17,056 bases of DNA from NCBI GenBank assembly GCA_016183145.1, contig JACPFE010000095.1, positions 1-17,056 on the forward strand. The letters run 5' to 3'. The notes beneath the pieces were generated by a model. That model was not told where the DNA came from. It was given only the letters and a program-made list of their open reading frames with translations, and made no database searches. Within the stretch, counting starts at the first letter, position 1. Every line of letters begins with the position of its first letter. Positions 1-6,521 of this stretch are shown here, one piece after another. The position numbers and the translations under genes were made by a program. This stretch comes from Deltaproteobacteria bacterium (GTDB lineage: Bacteria; Desulfobacterota; Binatia; UBA9968).

Positions 1-10
1 CAATCCCGAG

Positions 11-96
11 AATGTCATGCTGAGCAGCGCGAAGCATCTCGCATTTTCAGGATGTTGCGAAGGCGAGATTCTTCGGCTTCGCCTCAGAATGACATT
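11..96. repeat. Dispersed inverted repeat (hairpin element)
   Basis: The left arm (11-42) and the right arm (63-96) are imperfect inverted complements. The arms begin AATGTCATGCTGAG and end CTCAGAATGACATT, so the transcript could fold into one long hairpin. The element at 13254-13341 is built from the same vocabulary (TTCG...CTCAG / CTGAG...CGAAGC). Short non-coding palindromes like this are common in intergenic DNA of many uncultivated bacteria; whether they are mobile or act as processing sites is unknown. Confidence 0.75.
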
Positions 97-161
97 AAGA
101 CACAGTCTCGACAGGGGGGAGGAAAGAGGAGGGGGAAATTTAGCCACAAAGAGCGCAAGGG

Positions 162-178
162 GCGGGTTTCAAACCCGC
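162..178. repeat. Short palindrome GCGGGTTT-C-AAACCCGC
   Basis: This is a perfect 8-bp inverted repeat around one central base, lying about 18 bp upstream of the peroxiredoxin-like stump. It is preceded by CCACAAAGAGCGCAAGG, another common intergenic motif. It could be a small hairpin or a binding site. No T-run follows, so it does not look like a terminator. Confidence 0.5.
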
Positions 179-196
179 TCCCGGAATGAACACATC

Positions 197-304
197 ATGC
201 CTAAGCTAAAAGTCGGCGACCACTTTCCAACGGCGAAACTACAAGACATTGCCGCTGTAGCCGTTGAATTTCCCGCGGCCTTCGCTCAGGCTCCGGCGAC
301 GGTT
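197..304 (+). pseudogene. Probable N-terminal remnant of a peroxiredoxin/redoxin (AhpC/TSA-like) gene
   Basis: From the ATG at 197 the reading frame gives about 36 residues, starting MPKLKVGDHFPTAKLQDI and ending EFPAAFAQAPATV. This resembles the start of AhpC/TSA-type redoxins, which open with a 'vGd.fP...L.d..G' strand and lead into 'atVvfFyrg.wCp'. Here the similarity stops exactly before the catalytic segment: the next residues (TKSSVLQSSK) do not resemble the family, and the frame then enters a non-coding inverted repeat (361-448). No resolving part of the fold and no catalytic Cys context is present. I read it as a truncated, non-functional stump, possibly broken by a deletion or by insertion of the repeat. 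A chance match over 36 residues is possible. Confidence 0.4.
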
Positions 305-360
305 ACAAAGTCCTCTGTACTACAATCGTCGAAATTGTTCGCAAGCTGCGATGAAATTGA

Positions 361-448
361 GGACTCACCGCGGAGACGCGGAGGACTCAGAGAAAGAGAC
401 TTTAAAATAAAAAATCTCTGCGAACTCTGCGTTCTCTGTGGTGAATCC
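361..448. repeat. Inverted repeat, 'CACCGCGGAG / CTCTGTGGTG' family, copy 1
   Basis: The left arm starts GGACTCACCGCGGAGACGCG and the right arm ends CTCTGTGGTGAATCC. Reverse-complementing the right arm gives a closely related sequence, so the element is a long imperfect hairpin with an AT-rich centre (TTTAAAATAAAAAA). A second copy lies at 15311-15399, and a fragment sharing CTCTGCGAACTCTG is at 3812-3830. It is non-coding, although open reading frames run through it by chance. Confidence 0.8.
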
Positions 449-1334
449 CCGTTTTCGAGTGAAAAAAAACTAGACATCGAGGGCTTGTTTTTGGTATATT
501 GCACTTGCTGATTGGATTCGGCTCTTCTCCACCTGAACGCATGGCGGACGAATATAGCTTCCTACCGAATCAGAAACTCACCGCGACGTTGATTGCGCCA
601 ACGCGTAGGCTTTCCAAACATTATAGGACCGAGGGTTTTAACTTGTGCGGGCCGAATGCGGCCTTGTACGCCCGCTCGTTCTGTGAATTTAGGCGAGCGG
701 TCAAATGGCGTTATCTCGCTACGGATGGAATTGGTTAAGTTCCAGCGACCGACAAACTTGCGTTTCTTAAGGCCGGCGGTCTGCACCGCTCCCAGACAAT
801 TCTCCGGCATTTCTTTCTTTACTGGCTCTCAGTTTCTTGACCCTCCTGCCTCTCGCCAATTCATTGGGTCCAAATCTTGGGCGGCTTTGTGCCAAGCCTT
901 TGTGGGCGCGTGCCGATTTTCTGCCAGGACGAGGTTTCTTTTGGTAAAAATATTGACGACTAGTTCGACGGTTTCTGAACTCTGTGGCCCATAAACGACG
1001 ACTTTGGCGCCTGCTTTTTCAGCAGCGCCGATCAAAAAACTGCCACAGGTGGTTTCCGTCCGCCTGGCGACCTACAAGGTGGGGCGGGTTGAATAGGGTT
1101 GAAAATACACGTTTTTTCACGAGGTTCAAGTTCTGTCGATGGGATTAGTAAGTGATTTTGCGGTGTATTTCATTCGGTGACTAGGAAAATCACCGGCTGT
1201 GGTCTTGGGTTTGCATAATTTCCTTGGCGTTGTGCGTCTAAGGTTCAGGAAAGGGTATTTAGGGAAGTTAAGAAGCTGCCGATAACTGATTAAGACGGAG
1301 GCAATTAAGAAGGCCGCAACGGGAGGTAGGCGTT
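449..1334. other. Long stretch with no supported gene
   Basis: Nearly 900 bp show no reading frame that looks like a protein. Minus-strand frames 1035-829 (68 codons) and 810-562 (82 codons) are open, and the first gives a fairly protein-like string (GAKVVVYGPQSSETVELVV), but neither has a ribosome-binding site or a family I recognise. The segment may be the eroded remains of a gene. The last 15 bp carry the Shine-Dalgarno of the gene at 1335. Confidence 0.5.
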
Positions 1335-1529
1335 ATGAAACCTGGCGAACCGTTGAAAACCAGCAAGCCGATTCGGTCGCAAAAGACTGGAGTTGTTCTG
1401 CCGCGGGAAGGAACTTTCGTGCGGGCGATCGAAAACATGGGTCGCCAACTGATTCTGGTGAATTTCGGCGCGGCCGGGGAGGAATACATTTTCCCCGATG
1501 AAATCCTCCCGGAACCGAACAAGGCATAG
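1335..1529 (+). CDS. Small conserved-looking hypothetical protein (64 aa)
   Basis: The function is unknown. The start at ATG 1335 is well supported by a strong Shine-Dalgarno (GGGAGGT, 1321-1327). The first 20 or so residues are basic and probably flexible. The core from residue 26 (GTFVRAIENMGRQLILVNF, then EEYIFPDEI) alternates hydrophobic and polar residues, as expected for a small beta-barrel, SH3-like fold. The pattern 'G.fVra.enlGr.liLV.f...g.eyifp.Ei' resembles short uncharacterised bacterial proteins I have seen, but I cannot name a family. No signal peptide or membrane segment is present. It stands alone, about 160 bp before the next gene, with no obvious terminator. The good start signal makes it a likely real gene. 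Confidence 0.65.
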   Translation: MKPGEPLKTSKPIRSQKTGVVLPREGTFVRAIENMGRQLILVNFGAAGEEYIFPDEILPEPNKA

Positions 1530-1691
1530 CCTGGTAAGAAATTCCCCGTTATTGTGTTGTACGCGGTCTTCCGCCGCACCCTTGCTAGATAGTCCGCATC
1601 CCACCGCTCAGAATCCTCGCCTCGTTCGATTTGGCTTTCCCCCGGGCGATTTGATAAGAGACAAGTAAAATCCATTGAGGATGGGTGCGCC

Positions 1692-2039
1692 ATGAGCGAG
1701 CGGGTCATCAAAGGCTACCACGCCCATATCTATTACGATCCAATAACGACACGAGATGCCGCGGCGCGGGTGCGCGCCGGGCTGGCCGCGGGCGGGTTCA
1801 ACGTGCAACTCGGCAGTTGGCATGACGAGCCGGTCGGTCCCCATCTCGACGCGATGTACCAGGCGGTCTTTACGCCGGAAGAGTTCGGCAAAATCGTTCC
1901 CTGGCTCATGCTCCACCGCGAAGGCTTATCGGTGCTTGTTCATCCGTCCACGGGAGACGCCCGCGGCGATCATCTCGAACGCGCGCTTTGGCTCGGCGAG
2001 AAATTGAAGTTGAATGAAAAGGCCCTGCGCCGCATCTAG
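1692..2039 (+). CDS. DOPA 4,5-dioxygenase family protein
   Basis: This 115-aa protein has the usual length (about 110 aa) and the marks of the DOPA-dioxygenase family (PF08883): YHAHIYYD at residues 9-16, WHDEPVGPH at 43-51, PWLMLHREGLSVLVHPSTGD at 70-89, then DH and a WLGE segment near the C-terminus. Conserved histidines at 10, 12, 44, 51, 84 and 94 are candidate metal ligands. Plant and fungal relatives perform extradiol cleavage of L-DOPA in betalain or muscaflavin synthesis; bacterial members are mostly uncharacterised, so the real substrate is unknown. It is probably cytoplasmic, since no signal peptide is seen. A GAGG lies about 11 bp before the ATG, a somewhat long spacing. The DUF2007 gene follows 17 bp downstream, suggesting cotranscription. 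Confidence 0.88.
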   Translation: MSERVIKGYHAHIYYDPITTRDAAARVRAGLAAGGFNVQLGSWHDEPVGPHLDAMYQAVFTPEEFGKIVPWLMLHREGLSVLVHPSTGDARGDHLERALWLGEKLKLNEKALRRI

Positions 2040-2056
2040 CGGCGGCGAGTGCGGCG

Positions 2057-2374
2057 ATGAAGAAAGTTTACAGCGCCAAGGATCCGCTGATGGTCGGCCA
2101 TCTCAAGAATGTGCTCTCCACCTTCGGGACGCCCATCGATTGCTGGCCCGAGCTTTGGGTCGTCGACGATGCCAAACTCGCCAAGGCCAAATCGATTCTC
2201 AAGAAGACCTTGGCGCCTTTGGCATCGGTCAAGAAACCCTGGCGCTGCGAAGGCTGCGGCGAGAACATAGAGGGGCAGTTCTCCGAGTGTTGGAACTGCG
2301 GGCGCAGCTGCGAACAGAGAACGGCGTTGCGTGTGGTGGGCGGGCGGGCGACGAATTCCCTGCGCGACCGATGA
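2057..2374 (+). CDS. DUF2007 domain plus C-terminal zinc ribbon, with apparent internal deletion
   Basis: This 105-aa cytoplasmic protein starts with a DUF2007-like strand and helix (MKKVYSAKDPLMVGHLKNVL), continues with CWPELWVVDD...AKAKSILKKTL, and ends in a zinc ribbon with Cys64, Cys67, Cys78 and Cys81 (RCEGCGENIEGQFSECWNCG). Full-length relatives normally have about 20 more residues between the first helix and 'P..CWPELWV', covering the second strand and the 'LSGA.GELPP' loop; here only STFGTPID joins them. The frame is intact, so the missing part looks like a clean in-frame deletion rather than a frameshift. DUF2007 proteins are annotated as putative signal-transducing proteins without a settled function. 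The last 24 residues after the ribbon are non-conserved-looking. It lies 17 bp after the DOPA-dioxygenase gene. Confidence 0.8.
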   Translation: MKKVYSAKDPLMVGHLKNVLSTFGTPIDCWPELWVVDDAKLAKAKSILKKTLAPLASVKKPWRCEGCGENIEGQFSECWNCGRSCEQRTALRVVGGRATNSLRDR

Positions 2375-2524
2375 ATATCAGCCGACCATCGTGATGTTCT
2401 TATTGTGCCGGTCTGCAAAAAAGCTGCGAACCGGTCCGCCTGTGAGGTCGGCGCAATCCTGAGCGCGTGACTTCGGGGTTCCCCAAGTAAGTTCAAAGAG
2501 TACCGGTCTCGCTTTCCTAATTCC

Positions 2525-3745
2525 ATGGGCAAACTACATCCTTGGTTGGCATCGCTCCGAGAGCTGGGCGCGGGCCGGCTCAAGTTCCTGGCCGTCGTCA
2601 CCGGCGGTCATTTTGGCATCCACTGGTTCCAGCAGATTTTCCCGGTTATCCTTCCCTCGCTCAAGGCGCAGTTGGGGCTGAGCGATGTGCAGGTCGGCGC
2701 GTTAAGCTCGGCGCGTCAACTGATCAATGGCGCGATGGATCTGCCTTGCGGTATCCTGGCCGACTCGCTGGCGCGGCGGCGCGCGCCGCTTTTGGCCTCG
2801 GCGCTCCTCGCCATGGGAGTCGGGTACTCCCTCATGGGTCTCATTCCGGTCTTTGCTCTGCTGCTGTTCGCCTCCGGCTTGATCGGCTTGGGCACGGCGC
2901 TGTGGCATCCCGCCGCCGCCGCGTCGTTGTCGAACAGTTTTCCCGAGCGCCGCGCCACCGCGTTGTCGGTACATGGCATGGGAGCGACGGTCAGCGATAC
3001 CGTGACTCCGCTAATTGCCGGATTCGCGCTGGTGAGCATTCCCTGGACTTACTTCTTGGCGCTGCAAATATTTCCTTCCTTGATCATCGCGCTTTTAGTC
3101 TGGGGTGGTTTAGCGCGCCAGTTCGGCCAAGAGAAGTCGCCGGCGGCGCTTTCCGCGCACCTGCGCGGCGTGACGGCGCTAGCGAAAAACTCGACCTTTC
3201 TTGGAATAACGCTGGCGACGAGTTTTATGCAGATGGGCCGGGTTATCGTTATTACCTTTTTACCTATCTACCTCCAGGAGCATTTGGGCTACTCTCCCTT
3301 CGCCCTTGGAGTCTATATCGCGCTGCTCCACGCGATGGGCACGGTTTCACAGCCGATCATGGGTCACCTGTCCGATCGCTTTGGCCGAAAGGCCGTGCTG
3401 TTCCCGTCGTTTATCACCATCGGCCTGCTCTTCGCTCTGCTGGCGGTTGCCGCTCCCGGTATTCCGCTGGGCCTGGTCGTAGGCGCCATCGGCCTGTTTT
3501 TTTATACGCTGCTCAACATTACCGTCGCCGCGACGATGGATGTCGCGGGGTCCGAGCTTCAGGCGACGACCTACGGACTCTCTTCTTTGCTAATGCAGAT
3601 CACCACCTCGCCGACGCCCATGGCGGCGGGCTGGCTCATCGGCATCTACGGCATCCACTCGTCGTTCTTGGTGGCGGCCGCCGTGACCATCGTCGGCGCT
3701 TTATTATTGCTGCCGCTCAAGCTTTTTCGCGGCAGCAAAGGCTGA
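2525..3745 (+). CDS. MFS transporter, fosmidomycin-resistance (Fsr)-like
   Basis: This 406-aa inner-membrane protein has about twelve hydrophobic segments, the normal size for a 12-TM major facilitator. The loop between TM2 and TM3 carries GILADSLARRRA (residues 76-87), and the matching loop in the second half carries GHLSDRFGRK (280-289), both versions of MFS motif A. WHPAAAASLSNSFPERR at 127-143 resembles the 'YHP.a.a.......rr' segment of Fsr-type drug exporters. The transported substrate cannot be told from sequence; efflux of small anionic compounds would be the family default. No clear Shine-Dalgarno precedes the ATG at 2525, so the true start could be slightly downstream, before GGHFGIHW at residue 27. 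A 150-bp gap separates it from the DUF2007 gene, so it may have its own promoter. Confidence 0.9.
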   Translation: MGKLHPWLASLRELGAGRLKFLAVVTGGHFGIHWFQQIFPVILPSLKAQLGLSDVQVGALSSARQLINGAMDLPCGILADSLARRRAPLLASALLAMGVGYSLMGLIPVFALLLFASGLIGLGTALWHPAAAASLSNSFPERRATALSVHGMGATVSDTVTPLIAGFALVSIPWTYFLALQIFPSLIIALLVWGGLARQFGQEKSPAALSAHLRGVTALAKNSTFLGITLATSFMQMGRVIVITFLPIYLQEHLGYSPFALGVYIALLHAMGTVSQPIMGHLSDRFGRKAVLFPSFITIGLLFALLAVAAPGIPLGLVVGAIGLFFYTLLNITVAATMDVAGSELQATTYGLSSLLMQITTSPTPMAAGWLIGIYGIHSSFLVAAAVTIVGALLLLPLKLFRGSKG

Positions 3746-3919
3746 GTCTGGCAAGAGGTCAGCACTCGCAACCCCACTTTGCCGAGGGCGCGGTGGAGAG
3801 GGGGTTGAATGGACTCTCTGCGAACTCTGTCCTGTGCGGGCGAATATCGCCCCCGACACGCAGCCCTCTGTCTTGTCCAGCGCGCCAAAAATGAGTAAGT
3901 TTAGGCGACCCTTCGACGC

Positions 3920-3944
3920 GAGCCCCGGCCTTGGCCGGGGGCTC
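3920..3944. repeat. GC-rich hairpin after the MFS gene
   Basis: GAGCCCCGGCC and GGCCGGGGGCTC form a tight stem with a TT apex. It has no following T-run, so a Rho-independent terminator is only weakly supported. It sits about 175 bp past the MFS stop codon and about 100 bp before the helicase gene. Confidence 0.5.
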
Positions 3945-3958
3945 TTGCTCAGGATTTC

Positions 3959-4003
3959 GCCCCACGGGCGTACCTGAAGGTGCCATGGGCTTGCCCGTGG
4001 GGC
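3959..4003. repeat. Perfect 11-bp inverted repeat GCCCCACGGGC / GCCCGTGGGGC
   Basis: The arms at 3959-3969 and 3993-4003 are perfect complements around a 23-base loop, which itself contains CCTGAAGG. Together with the hairpin at 3920-3944 it makes a double-hairpin spacer between the MFS gene and the SNF2 operon. A transcription end or a dispersed repeat are both possible. Confidence 0.6.
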
Positions 4004-4043
4004 TCCACTCTAATATTTTTCGTCAACGGGAGCGTAAAATATC

Positions 4044-6470
4044 ATGCTCATTGAAGAACAGATCGCGGAGCGCCAGCTACGGGCGCGCAAGGAAGCTTTT
4101 AAGATCGAGGCGCAGGGTCGAACTCTGTTCGGGGACTATCAGGTCTTTTCTCCCGCGAGCAAGCGCTTGTACCGCGTGGCGCTACGCGGCGTGGGGCTCT
4201 TTGACAACTACTGCGCCTGCCCGGACTACGCGGTCAACACGCTGGGCACCTGCAAACATATCGAAGCGGTGTTGTTGCACGCGCGCTCACGCTTCGGGCG
4301 CAAACTCGATCGAGTACGTTACCAACGCCAGCACACAACCATCTACCTCGACTACCGGGACCCGCCGAAAGTTCGCATCGTTTCTCCAGCTAAAATTTCG
4401 GCTGAACTGCTCACGTTGAGAGCAGAGTTCTTCGACGCCGAGGGTTTTCTCAAGTCAGATCAGATGAATCGTTTTGCTCAGGCCCTGGGCCGTTTCCGCG
4501 GCCTCGATGAAAAGGTCGTGATCTACGGTGACTCGCTTGAATGGGTCGATCGCGAGATTGCGGCCAATGAAGGATTAGCCTTCGAAGCCCGCCAGATCAA
4601 GTTGCTGGAGCAGAACAAGCTGCCGCTGGACAATCTCCTGAAAGTTCCTTTGTATCCGTTTCAAATGCGCGGCGTTCTTTTCGCCGCCGGTCGGGGCAGG
4701 ACGATTATCGCCGATGATATGGGACTTGGGAAAACGATCCAGGCGATCGGCGCCGCGGAGTTATTGGCCCGCCAGCGGGGAATCAGCCGCGCGCTGGTTA
4801 TCTGTCCGGCTTCGGTAAAGCACCAATGGCTAACCGAAATCAAGCGCTTCAGCGACCGGAGTGCCGTGGTGATCGACGGTTCGCCTGAGCGGCGCCGCTC
4901 GCTTTACAATTCGCCGGCCTTCTTCAAGATCGTGAACTATGAGCTGGTGCGCCGGGATCTCGAAAGTGTGTCGGCGCTGTTGCCGGATCTGATCGTACTG
5001 GACGAGGCGCAGCGGATTCGCAACTGGGAAACCGCCACTGCGCGCACGATTAAACTCTTGCGTAGCCGCTACGCTCTTGTTCTCACCGGGACGCCCTTGG
5101 AAAACAAACTGGAAGAGCTTTATTCCGTGGTTCAGTTCGTGGATGGAAGGCGTCTTGGGCCGGCATTTCGTTTTTTGAGCGAGCACCGGCAGGTCAATGA
5201 ACAGGGGAAACTGATCGGCTACCGTAATCTCGATCAAGTGCGCGAGAAGCTTGCGCCGATCCTGCTGCGCCGGCGCCGCGACCAGGTGTTGAAAGATCTT
5301 CCGCCGCGCACCGATAAGATCTTTCGCGTTGCCATGACTCCGGAACAGGTCTCCTATTACGGCGATCAGCAGATGGTGGTCGCCGCACTCATGCGCAAAT
5401 TGGAGCGCCAGGGGTGGCTCTCGCCTCTGGATCAGCAGCGCATGCTCTGCGCGATCCAAAACATGCGCATGATCTGCGACTCGACTTTTCTCTTTGACAA
5501 AGAAACCAAGATCTCGCCCAAGATGGAGGAGCGTGCGGAAATCCTCCGCGAGCTTGTCATTGAAGAAGAGCGCAAAGTTGTGGTGTTCAGCGAGTGGGAG
5601 AAAATGAATCTCCTGGTCGGTGAGCTGCTCGCCAAGATGAAGATCGGCTACGTTTCGCTCCACGGCTCCATCCCGACGCGGCGGCGCGGCGACCTGATCG
5701 CTAAATTTCGTGACCACGATGACATGAAAGTATTCCTTTCCACCGACGCCGGCGGCGTGGGCATCAATCTTCAGGCCGCCTCTGCGGTTATCAATATCGA
5801 GCCGCCCTGGAATCCCGCTCGTCTGGAACAGCGCATCGCTCGGGTTCACCGCATGGGCCAGTCGCGGCCCGTGCTCGCGGTTCACCTATTGACGGAAAAC
5901 AGCATCGAGGAGCGCGTCTGGGAAACGATCCGGCTTAAGAAGGCCCTGTTCCAAGGTCTCTTTGACGGGGCGAGCTCCGAGGTTAGCTTCGAGAAGCTGG
6001 GCCGAAGAAGCATGATGGAAACGTTGAAAGAGATAGTTCCGCAAGCCGCGGCGCCGGCGACTGAGCCGGAGATTCAAAAAACGGACGGTAAACCCAGAGA
6101 GCTTGATCGAAGAGAGCCCTCGGCGGAGTCGGAACCCGAGAAGAGCGATGGTGCCGGTCGCGCGCTGGGAATATTACTGGAAGCGGGCTTAAAGTTTCTC
6201 GAAACCCTATCCCTCGGCGGCAATGGGGAATCCGCAGAGAAGCGTTCTCATGCCAGCGCGGAGGAGCAAGAGCCGAGTGGCCCGCCGCGCTCTCATGGCT
6301 CTGAGCTTGGACGGCTCGCCCAAACCATCGAAGCGGCCATCTCGCCGCTTATGACGAAAGACTCCGCAGGCGACAAGGTGTCTCTCCGTATTCCGCTGCC
6401 CTCGTCACTGACCAGTGAGCGGATCGCTCAGACGATCACGGCCACTCTCTCGCGCCTGATGGCCGGATGA
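4044..6470 (+). CDS. SWIM zinc-finger SNF2-family ATPase/helicase
   Basis: This is an 808-aa DNA-dependent ATPase of superfamily 2. An N-terminal SWIM zinc finger has Cys57-x-Cys59...Cys70-x-His72 (CACPDYAVNTLGTCKH). The SNF2 core follows: Walker A DDMGLGKT at 224-231, motif II DEAQ at 320-323, motif III LTGTPLENK at 347-355, a C-terminal RecA lobe with STDAGGVGINLQ at 566-577, and motif VI QRIARVHRMGQ at 596-606. The core is complete, so the ATPase should be active. SNF2 proteins translocate on duplex DNA and remodel nucleoprotein complexes; SWIM fingers bind nucleic acid or protein. After residue 650 comes a charged, probably disordered linker and two similar helical segments, RLAQTIEAAISPLM (757-770) and RIAQTITATLSRLM (793-806), which look duplicated. 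GGGAG lies 11-15 bp before the ATG, a weak site. An RNA ligase gene starts 51 bp downstream on the same strand. Confidence 0.95.
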   Translation: MLIEEQIAERQLRARKEAFKIEAQGRTLFGDYQVFSPASKRLYRVALRGVGLFDNYCACPDYAVNTLGTCKHIEAVLLHARSRFGRKLDRVRYQRQHTTIYLDYRDPPKVRIVSPAKISAELLTLRAEFFDAEGFLKSDQMNRFAQALGRFRGLDEKVVIYGDSLEWVDREIAANEGLAFEARQIKLLEQNKLPLDNLLKVPLYPFQMRGVLFAAGRGRTIIADDMGLGKTIQAIGAAELLARQRGISRALVICPASVKHQWLTEIKRFSDRSAVVIDGSPERRRSLYNSPAFFKIVNYELVRRDLESVSALLPDLIVLDEAQRIRNWETATARTIKLLRSRYALVLTGTPLENKLEELYSVVQFVDGRRLGPAFRFLSEHRQVNEQGKLIGYRNLDQVREKLAPILLRRRRDQVLKDLPPRTDKIFRVAMTPEQVSYYGDQQMVVAALMRKLERQGWLSPLDQQRMLCAIQNMRMICDSTFLFDKETKISPKMEERAEILRELVIEEERKVVVFSEWEKMNLLVGELLAKMKIGYVSLHGSIPTRRRGDLIAKFRDHDDMKVFLSTDAGGVGINLQAASAVINIEPPWNPARLEQRIARVHRMGQSRPVLAVHLLTENSIEERVWETIRLKKALFQGLFDGASSEVSFEKLGRRSMMETLKEIVPQAAAPATEPEIQKTDGKPRELDRREPSAESEPEKSDGAGRALGILLEAGLKFLETLSLGGNGESAEKRSHASAEEQEPSGPPRSHGSELGRLAQTIEAAISPLMTKDSAGDKVSLRIPLPSSLTSERIAQTITATLSRLMAG

Positions 6471-6521
6471 AGAATTCACGCGGCCCGCGTTCGTTGACGA
6501 GAAGAAGAAAACAGACGTACG

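Noticed and set aside
562..810. 82-codon minus-strand frame following the previous one
   Set aside because: The sequence is low in protein-like features, and a purine-rich stretch upstream is the only support.
829..1035. 68-codon minus-strand frame with a protein-like stretch (GAKVVVYGPQSSETVELVV)
   Set aside because: No start signal, no partner and no family recognised. It could be a gene fragment, but I cannot support it as a gene.
2467..2486. Small hairpin ACTTCGGGG / CCCCAAGT before the MFS gene
   Set aside because: The loop is too tight, there is one bulge and no T-run. It is likely chance in GC-rich sequence.
2542..3894. 450-codon open frame on the plus strand overlapping the MFS gene
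   Set aside because: Its translation is Arg/Ala/Gly-rich with no hydrophobic segments, while the alternative frame gives a full MFS transporter with both motif A loops.
3920..4003. Double hairpin as a Rho-independent terminator of the MFS gene
   Set aside because: Neither stem is followed by a T-run on either strand at the right place, so I record both only as inverted repeats.
4830..5885. 351-codon open frame on the minus strand
   Set aside because: It lies wholly inside the SNF2 core, whose motifs are conserved on the plus strand. The minus-strand translation shows no family and is a shadow of GC-rich codon use.
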